DNA from: Phaeodactylibacter xiamenensis
GTDB lineage: Bacteria; Bacteroidota; Bacteroidia; Chitinophagales; Saprospiraceae
Length of the DNA stretch: 64,000 bases
Reading direction: 5' to 3'
Assembly: GCF_000759025.1 (NCBI RefSeq)
Contig: NZ_JPOS01000038.1
Coordinates: 186,001-250,000, forward strand
Numbering within the stretch: position 1 is the stretch's first letter; each line of letters starts with the position of its first letter. A model generated the notes under the pieces. That model saw only the letters and a program-made list of their open reading frames with translations. It made no database searches and was not told the DNA's origin. Both the position numbers and the translations under genes were made by a program. This document shows, piece by piece, positions 1 through 9,135 of the stretch.

Positions 1-90
1 TTTTACCCTGAAAATAGGCAATTCTGTTTAGTATGCCTCTTTGACTTGCTGAGCAAGTCGCCTCAATAGGCAGAAGGGCATTATGAAAGA

Positions 91-1806
91 TTAAGCATTC
101 GGTGCGGTTGGTTCCGGCATCGCCTGCTCCAGTATCCATGCAAACCCCATCACCAGCGTGCACCCAATCAGGTTCAGCCACAGATAGGCGATGTTGATGA
201 TCTCCATAGAGTTGAGGGTGAAGATAATCAGTACGATGGCTTCTGCGATCAGCGCACCGATGAAGACCGCCCGCCCGCCAACTTTTTTCATGAAGAAGGC
301 CACCACAAAAATACCGAGTATCGCTCCGTAGAAGAGGGAGCCGATGATATTGACCGCCTGAATGAGGTTTTCAAACAGATTGGCAGTAGCCGCAAAAACC
401 AGCGCAATGCCTCCCCAAACTGCCGTAAAGGCTTTGGAAGCATTCAGGTAGTGCCGGTCACTTTTGTCTTTGGCAAAGCTGCGCCGGTAGAGGTCAACCA
501 CGGTAGTCGTAGCCAGGGCGTTCAGCTCAGAAGCCGTGGAGGACATGGCCGCTGAGAAGATAACGGCAAGCAGCAGCCCTACCAGCCCCACCGGGAGGTA
601 CTCCGTGACGAAAGTGATAAAGACGTAATCGGTGTCCTTGATCTTGGAAGCCGGGTCGGCCTGAAGAATGAGGTCTTTCGTTGCCTTGCGCAATTCGCTG
701 TCGGTTTCCCGCAAAGTGGACAGCCGTTGCTGAATCTCGGAAATGGCGGGCTCGTCGTTTTGGTCAATGGCACCCATAAGTGCCCGCACTTCTTCTTGTT
801 GGGTTAGGAAAAGGGTGTTGTGTTGTGCCTGCAGGCTAGCGAGGTCGTCCGCATATTCTGTATTTTCCAGCTTTTCCAGATTGGCCGAATTGAAGTGGAT
901 GGGCGGCTGATTAAACTGGAAGAACACAAACACCAGTATGCCCACAAAAAGCACCAGAAACTGCATGGGCACCTTCAGGATGCCGTTGAACAACAGCCCC
1001 AGCCGGCTTTCATTCAGGGATTTGCCGCTGAGGTAGCGCTGTACCTGCGACTGATCCGTACCGAAGTAGGACAGGAACAGGAATACCCCGCCCAGCATGC
1101 CCGACCAAAAGTTATACCGGTTGGACAGGTCAAATTCAAAGTCAACAACATTGAGCTTGCCCATTTTGCCAGCTACGCCCACCGCATCGCTAAAACCAAC
1201 GTCCGGAGGCAACTGGAAAATCAAAATCATTGCCGCGATAAACATGCCCGACAGGATGACGATCATCTGCTGTTTTTGGGTCACGCTCACGGCTTTGGTA
1301 CCGCCCAGCATGGTGTAAAAAATGACCAGCGCTCCAATAAAAAGGACAGTCCACCGCAGGCTCCAGCCCAAAATGGTAGACAGGATGATGGCCGGCGCGT
1401 AGATGGTCAGCCCGGCTGCCAGCCCCCGCTGTATGAGGAAAAGAATGGCCGTAAGCGTACGGGTACGCAGGTCAAAACGCCCTTCCAGGTACTCATAGGC
1501 GGTATAGACCTTGAGCCGGTAATAAATCGGCAACACAAAGACACACAAAATCACCATGGCCACCGGCAGCCCGAAGTAGAACTGCGCAAAACGCATCCCG
1601 TCCTCATAGGCCTGCCCGGGTGTGGATAAAAAGGTGATTGCGCTGGCCTGAGTAGCCATGACCGAGAGCCCGATCGTCCACCACGGCAGGTCGCGGTCGC
1701 CCAACAGATAGCTTTGTACGTTGTCAACCTTTCGGGTGTACCATACCCCGTAAGCCACGATACTCAGCAGCGTGCCCAGCATTATTATCCAGTCCAGTGT
1801 TTCCAT
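91..1806 (-). CDS. Sodium:solute symporter (SSS) family transporter
   Basis: 571 aa polytopic protein; SSS-like segments (LGDRDLPWWTIGLSVMATQASAITFLSTPGQAYEDGMRFAQFYFGLP; YTMLGGTKAV; SAAMSSTASELNALATTTVVDLYRR). Confidence 0.93.
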   Translation of the reverse strand: METLDWIIMLGTLLSIVAYGVWYTRKVDNVQSYLLGDRDLPWWTIGLSVMATQASAITFLSTPGQAYEDGMRFAQFYFGLPVAMVILCVFVLPIYYRLKVYTAYEYLEGRFDLRTRTLTAILFLIQRGLAAGLTIYAPAIILSTILGWSLRWTVLFIGALVIFYTMLGGTKAVSVTQKQQMIVILSGMFIAAMILIFQLPPDVGFSDAVGVAGKMGKLNVVDFEFDLSNRYNFWSGMLGGVFLFLSYFGTDQSQVQRYLSGKSLNESRLGLLFNGILKVPMQFLVLFVGILVFVFFQFNQPPIHFNSANLEKLENTEYADDLASLQAQHNTLFLTQQEEVRALMGAIDQNDEPAISEIQQRLSTLRETDSELRKATKDLILQADPASKIKDTDYVFITFVTEYLPVGLVGLLLAVIFSAAMSSTASELNALATTTVVDLYRRSFAKDKSDRHYLNASKAFTAVWGGIALVFAATANLFENLIQAVNIIGSLFYGAILGIFVVAFFMKKVGGRAVFIGALIAEAIVLIIFTLNSMEIINIAYLWLNLIGCTLVMGFAWILEQAMPEPTAPNA

Positions 1807-1874
1807 GTGCGCTTTGGTTAGTCTTTTTTAGTGAGGATGGGCAACAGGTCGTGCCCTGGTGGCAGGCAACTGCC

Positions 1875-2027
1875 TTAGGAATAAGCTTGTGTAAACCAGT
1901 AGAATAAGGTGATAATGATGGCGTGCAGGATGAGCACAAAGAGGTACATCCGGTTCCACGTCTTCAGGATAGGCGGTGGCCCGTCATCGGGCAAAGGTTG
2001 TGGATCTTGTTGGTCAGGCATGGCCAT
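1875..2027 (-). CDS. Small single-TM protein (about 50 aa) directly upstream of the symporter gene
   Basis: In-frame Met within ORF 1875..2327 gives MAMPDQQDPQPLPDDGPPPILKTWNRMYLFVLILHAIIITLFYWFTQAYS: one TM helix, same strand, 68 nt from the symporter start. Confidence 0.6.
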   Translation of the reverse strand: MAMPDQQDPQPLPDDGPPPILKTWNRMYLFVLILHAIIITLFYWFTQAYS

Positions 2028-2135
2028 ACGGTTGATCTTTAGGTTCTGAACGGCTAAAATAGAAGGATATGCCGGAATGGACAATTTTGATTCCGGATTG
2101 TTGCGTCGTGGTTTAGCATTCCGGTATTGGAACTG

Positions 2136-2166
2136 TTTTGCCAATTTTTTAGTTTTATTGGCAAAA
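2136..2166. promoter_or_regulatory. Palindrome TTTTGCCAAT-N11-ATTGGCAAAA upstream of the toxin-antitoxin operon (putative operator)
   Basis: Perfect 10-bp inverted repeat ending 8 nt before the antitoxin ATG at 2175. Confidence 0.55.
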
Positions 2167-2174
2167 TAAGGATT

Positions 2175-2459
2175 ATGGAAGTCAAAATAGACAAGTTTGG
2201 GCGCATTCTGATCCCTAAAAAAGTCCGGGAGGAACTGGGGTTGAAGGCTGGGCAATATCTGGAAATAGGGCAGGTGAACGAGCAGGAGGGAATTTACCTT
2301 AAAAAGCAGCCGGCAGCAGCACCGCAATTAACACATTCTGCTGAAGGCTTCCCGTTTTTTTTATTTGAAGAAAGCCTGGAACAAGAGGACGTCCCTGATG
2401 CTGCAAGCCTGATTAAGATCTCACGGGAGGAAAGAGACCAAAAAATAATGGGCTTATGA
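2175..2459 (+). CDS. AbrB/MazE/SpoVT-fold antitoxin
   Basis: MEVKIDKFGRILIPKKVREELGLKAGQYLEI swapped-hairpin AbrB motif; ATGA overlap with the downstream PIN gene; ATG at 2175 preferred over the ORF-track start. Confidence 0.88.
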   Translation: MEVKIDKFGRILIPKKVREELGLKAGQYLEIGQVNEQEGIYLKKQPAAAPQLTHSAEGFPFFLFEESLEQEDVPDAASLIKISREERDQKIMGL

Positions 2460-2899
2460 TCAGGCATTATTTTGATACTTCTGTTTTGCTTCCGGCCTTG
2501 GTTTCGGCACACCCTCAGCATAAGGCAAGTCTTCAGTTGATGGACAATGCGCTAAGCAGTGGAGTAGGTGTTACCTCAGTTACACATACCTATGCCGAAT
2601 TGTATTCCAACCTGACAAAGCTGCCCAAAGGCTTGGCGATTCCACCGGATTTGGCCTTCCAGTTGATCACAAAAGAGATCGGGGCTATTTTTGAAATTGT
2701 TGAATTGGCCAGGTCTGATTACGAAGCCGCCCTTCACCGCTGCGCCCGGAAGGGACTGGTCAGCGGAGTGATTTACGATGCGCTGCACCTACAGGCGGCT
2801 TTGAAGGCAGAAGTGTCCGTGCTGTACACTAATAATTTTTCCGATTTCGAACGCCTGCTCAATCCTGCCGATAAAATTGAACTGAAAGCTGTACCTTAG
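2456..2899 (+). CDS. vapC: PIN-domain toxin (VapC-like)
   Basis: YFDTSVLLPAL N-terminal Asp motif, internal HTYAELYSNL, C-terminal VIYDALHLQAALKAEVSVLYTNNFSDFERL; 4-nt overlap with the antitoxin. Confidence 0.88.
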   Translation: MIRHYFDTSVLLPALVSAHPQHKASLQLMDNALSSGVGVTSVTHTYAELYSNLTKLPKGLAIPPDLAFQLITKEIGAIFEIVELARSDYEAALHRCARKGLVSGVIYDALHLQAALKAEVSVLYTNNFSDFERLLNPADKIELKAVP

Positions 2900-2921
2900 G
2901 AGTCGGCTAATTCCTATTCTT

Positions 2922-4136
2922 ATGCAAATCCGATGGCTCCTCCTGGCCGTAATGTTGATGCTGGCTGTTGCCGCGATGGCGCAGACCGCCTATACGATTG
3001 AGAACCTTCCCAATCCCAAGGACAACGGTAGCGGCTATGTCAGTGACCCCGATGGCATCCTCAACGCACAAGACCGAAGTACACTCAATGCCCTTTGCAG
3101 TCAGCTGGAACAGAACAGCACCGCTCAGGTGGCTATCGTTATTGTCAATTCCATCGGGCAGGAAAATCCAAAGGACTTTGCCACCCGCTTGTTCAACCAC
3201 TGGGGCATCGGGCAGGCAGATGTAGACAACGGGCTTCTCGTCTTTTCGGTTATGGACCAGCGGCGTACAGAGTTTGAGACGGGCTACGGGCTTGAAGGCG
3301 TGCTGCCGGATGTGATCTGTTACCGGATTGGTATGCAGGAATTGGTGCCTTATTTCCGGGAGGGGAATTATGGCGCAGGGCTCATTGCCGCCACGCAGCG
3401 CATCAAAGAAACACTGGAAAACCCCGAGACGATTGAGGAAATCCGCTCCAGCGGGCAGCCCCGGCAAATGATTGACGGAGTACCGGATGGTCTGGTATGG
3501 TATGCTGTAATTGACACCCTGTTTGTCCTTTTCCTGATCATCTGGCTTATCTATACCAACTATTCCAAGCAGGAACTGTACGACCGCTACATGATGGTGC
3601 GCAAAGTACACAGCTGGATTTTTATACTCTTGTTCCCACTTCCCTATGCCTTGTTCTACCCCCTCCTCAGCCGGCATCTGAAGAAGCTCCGGAACCAGCC
3701 CCGGTACGGGCGCAAAACCGGCGCCATTATGCACAAGCTGCACGAAGTTGAAGATGACCGCTATTTGGAATTGGGACAGGTGGTAGAGGAGCATCTGGGC
3801 TCGGTCGACTACGATGTCTGGATTACCGAGGACGAGGAGGATATACTTATTTTGCCCTACAAAAAACGGTGGAGTAAATACAAAGCCTGCCCGAAGTGCC
3901 AGTTCAGGACCTATGCGCTTTCCGATACCAATGTACTGCGCAATGCGACCTACAGCCACTCTGGCAAGAAGGAAGTCATCCACACCTGCAAGAACTGCAA
4001 CTACCGAAACCGGCGCATCGTGGTCATTCCTAAGAAAACCCGTTCTTCCGGTGGCGGGGGCTCCTTTGGCGGTGGTGGCGGCAGCTCCTTCGGTGGCGGC
4101 AGTTCCGGTGGCGGAGGGGCAGGCGTGAGTTGGTAA
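2922..4136 (+). CDS. TPM domain-containing protein (YgcG/Psb32-like), Gly/Ser-rich C-terminus
   Basis: Signal peptide, DPDGILNAQDRSTLNALCSQLEQNSTAQVAIVIVNS..., TMs, CxxC pairs, SSGGGGSFGGGGGSSFGGGSSGGGGAGVSW tail. Confidence 0.88.
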   Translation: MQIRWLLLAVMLMLAVAAMAQTAYTIENLPNPKDNGSGYVSDPDGILNAQDRSTLNALCSQLEQNSTAQVAIVIVNSIGQENPKDFATRLFNHWGIGQADVDNGLLVFSVMDQRRTEFETGYGLEGVLPDVICYRIGMQELVPYFREGNYGAGLIAATQRIKETLENPETIEEIRSSGQPRQMIDGVPDGLVWYAVIDTLFVLFLIIWLIYTNYSKQELYDRYMMVRKVHSWIFILLFPLPYALFYPLLSRHLKKLRNQPRYGRKTGAIMHKLHEVEDDRYLELGQVVEEHLGSVDYDVWITEDEEDILILPYKKRWSKYKACPKCQFRTYALSDTNVLRNATYSHSGKKEVIHTCKNCNYRNRRIVVIPKKTRSSGGGGSFGGGGGSSFGGGSSGGGGAGVSW

Positions 4137-4213
4137 TGCACACTTAACAATTCCACAACATCTTTTTACCGAAAGGCGTATTATATTAGTCCGAGAACTC
4201 AAAACCAAAATGC

Positions 4214-5455
4214 ATGACCCGGGCTAAATACCTTACCTGCTTTATTCTGCTGCTGTTGGCAGTACCCTTATTTTCTCAAACCCTTACGCTGTCCGTCTCC
4301 AAAGACCGCCTGCAGTCTGAGGACCTCAAAGCCATCATGGTGAGCAATCAGTACGGGGTGCTCCGCTACTTTACTTTCGCCGGGCAATTGCCTAAAGATT
4401 CAGCCCACACTTTTCAGGTCCGGCAGCGGATAGGGGAGGCCCTGGCGCTTACCCTGGTGGAGGAAGTGGAAGACCAGGGGTACTACAGTTTTGAGAATAC
4501 CACTTATATCGGGCTCAGCGATGGCGCCGTGATTGGAAGGGCAATGGCACCGAAGAAAGCCCCGAATTACCGCAATTTCAACGTGCGTGTAGCTGATGTG
4601 GAAGGAGTGGAAGAATTTCAGTTGTTTGGCCCGCTGTCCCGCCGGCCGGAGTACCGAGTAAGCCGTGGCGTGCTCAATATTAGTGCCAAACTCGAAGACA
4701 ATGCCGGTATTTTTGCCGTGATGCGCCTGCCGGGCGAAAACTTCCTGCGCCACTTTACCAGCCCTATGACGGCTGACAATAACTTCGAGCTGTCCCGGGA
4801 GGGCCTGGGCAAAACCGTCTACATGGGTAAAATTGCCATGCCCTATAAAACCGAATGGCAGGGCACGGTCAAAGGGATGCTGGACGGGTATGAGTTCCAC
4901 TTGTTCAACAGTGGTCAAAAGCAAATTGGAGCAACGGATACCATTCCCTTTTTTACCCCCGGTGGCGTGCAGTTTGATTCGCTGACCGTATTCCTTTCGG
5001 ACATCAACAACAAAGGCATTGCCATCTACGGTACCTACAAGGAGGCACTGCCGGCCAAAATTGATACGTTCAGCTTCGAGCCTTCCTTCCTCCGTTCGGA
5101 AAGCAAAAGCTTTACCTTTACAGCGGGCAGCGACGAGGGGCAGCACTATGCTATTTCCTATTACTACAGCCTGGGGCAGGGGCGTCCTCTTGCAAGCTGG
5201 CACCTCTGGGGTGAAATGGAAGGCATGGACCAGGTAGACTTTATCCTGCCTGATATCCCGGAGGAGCTTTACGAGATCATCCCCGAACTGGCGGAGATCG
5301 CCTCGCCGATTGCCATTGATAAGAATAGCTTTTACTGTACGCAGTACTGTGATGATTATGACTTCAGTGCCCGTCCGGCTCTGCTGGAAAACCCTAAGTG
5401 GCGCATGCGGCATGGTATGGTGGCTCGCCGCAAATTGAAGGAGTTGGAGGAGTAA
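4214..5455 (+). CDS. Secreted protein of unknown function
   Basis: 413 aa with signal peptide MTRAKYLTCFILLLLAVPLFSQ; no family recognised. Confidence 0.8.
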   Translation: MTRAKYLTCFILLLLAVPLFSQTLTLSVSKDRLQSEDLKAIMVSNQYGVLRYFTFAGQLPKDSAHTFQVRQRIGEALALTLVEEVEDQGYYSFENTTYIGLSDGAVIGRAMAPKKAPNYRNFNVRVADVEGVEEFQLFGPLSRRPEYRVSRGVLNISAKLEDNAGIFAVMRLPGENFLRHFTSPMTADNNFELSREGLGKTVYMGKIAMPYKTEWQGTVKGMLDGYEFHLFNSGQKQIGATDTIPFFTPGGVQFDSLTVFLSDINNKGIAIYGTYKEALPAKIDTFSFEPSFLRSESKSFTFTAGSDEGQHYAISYYYSLGQGRPLASWHLWGEMEGMDQVDFILPDIPEELYEIIPELAEIASPIAIDKNSFYCTQYCDDYDFSARPALLENPKWRMRHGMVARRKLKELEE

Positions 5456-5457
5456 GG

Positions 5458-6093
5458 TTAAAATTTCACCCCTTGGTAAAGGGTTTGAAAGTCCAGATGT
5501 CCCTTATCTAATACAGGAATTTGATCGTCGCCCTTGGCAAATTCGCTAATCACCCATTGGTTGTTGTCTGTTGTACGGGCATAACTCAGGACTTGTGGTT
5601 TCATGCTGTTAACATACAGTACTTGCTGTAGGGCAGGGATGTGTTTGTAGCGCATGAATTTCTGTCCCACGTCAAAGTTTAAGGTACTGGCAGACAGGAT
5701 TTCTACCAGCAAAACCGGATTGGTAATAGCCGACATGTTTCCATTTAGAAATCTGCGTTCAGCTTCTCCCCGCACCACGGTGACGACTGCATTAAAATAT
5801 CGTTTCGCCTCATCCGGCGTAGATATGGCAAGGTTGCTACCAAAGATGTCGTATTCAGCCAGACCCAGCAGTTGGGTTAGCAAATGCCCGATACGGATGA
5901 CTAATTTCTCGTGGGCCTCGGTTCCGTATCCCATAAATGAAATGATTTGCCCATCGTCGTACTGCATTGGATACTCGCTCTCCGCTACAGCATCGAGAAA
6001 GGCGTCCCAGCTTGCCTCTACACGCAACTCTTGTCCGTATTGGGCGCGTTCTTCCAGCGTAGTGGGGATTGGAGTAGACAGTAACGTAGACAT
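5458..6093 (-). CDS. Uma2 family (DUF820) PD-(D/E)XK nuclease-fold protein
   Basis: ISFMGYGTEAHEKLVIRIGHLLTQLL..., PVLLVEILSASTLNFDVGQKFMRYKHIPALQQVLYV. Confidence 0.88.
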   Translation of the reverse strand: MSTLLSTPIPTTLEERAQYGQELRVEASWDAFLDAVAESEYPMQYDDGQIISFMGYGTEAHEKLVIRIGHLLTQLLGLAEYDIFGSNLAISTPDEAKRYFNAVVTVVRGEAERRFLNGNMSAITNPVLLVEILSASTLNFDVGQKFMRYKHIPALQQVLYVNSMKPQVLSYARTTDNNQWVISEFAKGDDQIPVLDKGHLDFQTLYQGVKF

Positions 6094-6255
6094 GATAATA
6101 GTTGAAAATTAGATACCAATATAGACAAAAAAACAGTGCCTTGCCACCCTTTGATTTGAAGAATGGGCAAATATCGACGGGGAAGTTCCTATCTGTAAAA
6201 CTTAATACAGCGCCACTGTGTTGTTGCAAAAGTCCATTAGAATAAGCTTTAGACT

Positions 6256-9111
6256 ATGGCAATAACCACTTCTCTTACGCCCAAAACCATTGCCGGCGAT
6301 CCGCTTCAGGTGCAGATTTATACCCTGCGCAATGGCATGACTCTATTCCTTTCCGTCAATCCGGAGGAGCCGCGTATTCACACCAATATCGTTGTACGTG
6401 CGGGCTCCAAGCAGGACCCGGCTGATGCCACAGGCCTGGCCCACTACATGGAGCACATGCTCTTCAAGGGAACAAGCCGCATCGGTGCCCTGGACTGGGC
6501 ACAGGAGTCGAAGTTTCTGGAGCAGATTTCAGACCTGTACGAACAGCACCGTGTTACCCGCGATCCGGAGGCACGCCGTGCGATCTATCAGGAAATCGAC
6601 CGCTTGTCTAACGAAGCGGCAAAGCTTGTTGCCCCCAATGAATACGACCTGCTATCAGGCGCCATCGGTGCCAAGGATACCAATGCTTACACCTCCGTAG
6701 ACCAAACGGTTTACATCAACAACATACCGTCCAATGAACTGCAGCGTTGGATGCGCCTGGAATCTGAGCGTTTCCGTATGATGGCGCTGCGCCTCTTCCA
6801 TACCGAACTGGAAACAGTGTATGAGGAGTTCAATATCGGGCAGGATCAGGATAACCGAAAGGTGAACAAGATGATCCGGGAGGCCTTGTTTCCCAACCAC
6901 CCCTACGGTACGCAGACAACGATCGGTTCTGCCGAGCATCTGCGCAGCCCTTCCCAAAAGAAAATACAGGAATTTTTCCGCACCTACTATGTGCCGAATA
7001 ACATGGCGCTCATCCTGTCCGGTGACTTTGAGCCGGAGGAGGCCGTAGCGCTTGCGGAAGCCCACTTCGGAGGATTTGAGCCCGGTGCCGTTCCTCCGTT
7101 CAGCTACGAGCCTGCCCCACCGATTAAGGAGCCGGTAAGGCTGGAAGCCTGGGGGCAGGAAGCGCCCTTTGTGGATATCGCCTGGCGCTTTCAGGGCGCT
7201 GCTTCAGATGACCCCATGATGCTGTCGCTCATTCAGAACTTGCTGCACAACTATCAGGCAGGGCTGCTCGACCTCAACCTCAATCAGCAGCAGCGCGTCC
7301 TCGATGCAAGTGCCTGGTCCTGGCAGTTTCAAGACTACACTGCACTCGGACTGGTGGCCCGTCCCCGGGAAGGGCAAACTATGGAAGATGTGGAAGCCTT
7401 GCTCATGGGCGAAGTACAACGCCTCCGGGAGGGCGACTTTGCGGATTGGATGCTGGAAGCGGCCATTAAAGATATTCGCCTGCGGGAGGTCAAGCTTACT
7501 GAGAGCAACCGCGGCCGCGTAGACCTCATCACGCAAGCCTTTGTCTTGGGCGTCGAATGGGGACGGATGGTCAGCCGGTTCGAATGGTGGGAGAAGGTGA
7601 CCAAAGCGGATGTGATGGAATTTGCGCAAACTAATCTGGGCGACAACCGGGTAGTAATATACAAGCAGCAGGGCGATGACCCCGACGTCATCAAGGTGGA
7701 AAAACCGCCTATCAATGCCGTGCAGCTGGAACGCAACCGCCTGTCGGAATATGCACAGGACTTCCTTTCGGTAGAAACGCCGCCAATGCCACCGGTATTT
7801 GCGGATTTTGAAGCGGGCATTCAGCAAGTCGAGCTGCAGCCGGGGCTTCGCCTGGAATATGTCCACAATTACCGAAACGAGCTGTTCCGTCTCGACTACG
7901 TCTTTGAGCTTAACAAGCTTTCTGACCGCACCCTGTCAATGGCGATCGCCTACCTGCCGTACCTTGGCACTTCCCGATACAGTGCAGCCGAGTTGCAGCG
8001 GCAGTTCTTCCGCCTGGGCTTATCCTTCGATGTGCACGTCAATAACGACTACACCTATCTGACGATCAGCGGGCTGAGCGCGTCAATGTCTGAGGGCATC
8101 CGTCTCATGGAGCATGTGATGGCCAACCTACAGCCCGATGAGCAGGCCCTGGCAAACATGAAAGCTGATGTACTCAAGCGGCGCGGGCATGCCAAGCAAA
8201 ACCGCAATTTTGTCCTGCGCCGGGCGCTGGGCAGCTATGCCCGTTATGGTGCCGACTCGCCCTTCCGCTACCGTCTCGAGGAGGCGGAGGTGCGTGCGCT
8301 AACTTCGGAGGAACTGATTCAGCGGCTCAAAAGCCTAAGCAATTACGAGCATACCGTGCATTATTATGGACCCAACCCGGTGAAGGAAGTTGCTGCCGCC
8401 ATTCAGCAGTACCACAAGCGGGCGGAGCAGTTGAAGCCGGTACCGGAGAGCAGGTCCTTTGAACAGCCCCATACGTCAGAAAACGAAGTGCTTTTCCTCG
8501 ATTTCCCAATTGTACAGGCCGATGTGATGCTGATTTCCCGAGGCACGCCTCACTTTAGCCTCCATGAATTTCAGCTCAGCGAGTGGTACAATGAGTACTT
8601 TGGCTACGGCTTGTCGAGTATTGTCTTTCAGGAAATCCGGGAGTCGCGTGCACTGGCCTACTCCTCTTTCGCCTACTACAGTTCGCCCGACCGCCTGGAT
8701 CAGCCGCACTATTTACAAGCCTATCTGGGCACGCAGCCCGACAAGCTACAGGAAGGCATTCCCGCCCTGACCGGCATCTTACAGGATATGCCCGTGCTGG
8801 AAGGGCAGGCGATGCAGGCCCGGCATTCCATCCTGCGCCGCATTGAAAGCGAGCGTATTGTGCCCGGGCGCTACTTCTGGGAGTCACTGACCGCCCGCCG
8901 GCTGGGCTTCGAAAAGGACATGCGGGAAGATTTGTATCAACGGCTACAACGCAGTGAACTGCCTGACCTGCTCCGTTTCCATCAGGAGTACGTCCGTGAC
9001 CGGTACTACAAGCACGTGGTTCTGGGCAGCGCAGACCGCATGGATTGGGCGGCACTGGAACAGGTAGGGCCCGTTCGTAAGTTGAGCATGGAGGAGGTAT
9101 TTGGGTATTGA
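6256..9111 (+). CDS. M16 family (insulinase-like) zinc metallopeptidase
   Basis: 951 aa, duplicated M16 halves; HYMEHMLFKGT (HxxEH) with downstream E in ETVYEEFNIGQDQDNRKVNKMIREALFPNHPYG. Confidence 0.93.
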   Translation: MAITTSLTPKTIAGDPLQVQIYTLRNGMTLFLSVNPEEPRIHTNIVVRAGSKQDPADATGLAHYMEHMLFKGTSRIGALDWAQESKFLEQISDLYEQHRVTRDPEARRAIYQEIDRLSNEAAKLVAPNEYDLLSGAIGAKDTNAYTSVDQTVYINNIPSNELQRWMRLESERFRMMALRLFHTELETVYEEFNIGQDQDNRKVNKMIREALFPNHPYGTQTTIGSAEHLRSPSQKKIQEFFRTYYVPNNMALILSGDFEPEEAVALAEAHFGGFEPGAVPPFSYEPAPPIKEPVRLEAWGQEAPFVDIAWRFQGAASDDPMMLSLIQNLLHNYQAGLLDLNLNQQQRVLDASAWSWQFQDYTALGLVARPREGQTMEDVEALLMGEVQRLREGDFADWMLEAAIKDIRLREVKLTESNRGRVDLITQAFVLGVEWGRMVSRFEWWEKVTKADVMEFAQTNLGDNRVVIYKQQGDDPDVIKVEKPPINAVQLERNRLSEYAQDFLSVETPPMPPVFADFEAGIQQVELQPGLRLEYVHNYRNELFRLDYVFELNKLSDRTLSMAIAYLPYLGTSRYSAAELQRQFFRLGLSFDVHVNNDYTYLTISGLSASMSEGIRLMEHVMANLQPDEQALANMKADVLKRRGHAKQNRNFVLRRALGSYARYGADSPFRYRLEEAEVRALTSEELIQRLKSLSNYEHTVHYYGPNPVKEVAAAIQQYHKRAEQLKPVPESRSFEQPHTSENEVLFLDFPIVQADVMLISRGTPHFSLHEFQLSEWYNEYFGYGLSSIVFQEIRESRALAYSSFAYYSSPDRLDQPHYLQAYLGTQPDKLQEGIPALTGILQDMPVLEGQAMQARHSILRRIESERIVPGRYFWESLTARRLGFEKDMREDLYQRLQRSELPDLLRFHQEYVRDRYYKHVVLGSADRMDWAALEQVGPVRKLSMEEVFGY

Positions 9112-9135
9112 TCTTTAAGTTTTTCCTGTTTGGGC

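Noticed and set aside
35-76. Palindrome GACTTGCTgAGCAAGTC (43-59) and a 14-mer GCCTCAATAGGCAG shared with ~36114
   Set aside because: The hairpin is probably part of a terminator for the symporter gene; two copies of a short self-complementary 14-mer in 64 kb are not enough to call a repeat family.
820-1629. 269-aa plus-strand ORF inside the symporter gene
   Set aside because: Antisense to a confident SSS transporter; His/Gln-rich low-information translation typical of antisense frames.
2907-4208. 433-aa minus-strand ORF opposite the TPM-domain gene
   Set aside because: Antisense to a well-supported coding gene with signal peptide and family motifs; no recognisable domain; expected by-product of GC-rich codon usage.
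4400-5413. 337-aa minus-strand ORF opposite the secreted protein at 4214..5455
   Set aside because: The plus-strand frame has a signal peptide and full-length continuity; the antisense frame shows no domain.
6256-9111. Possibility that the M16 protein is an inactive homolog
   Set aside because: HYMEHMLFKGT retains the HxxEH motif with a downstream Glu-rich helix, so it appears catalytically competent.
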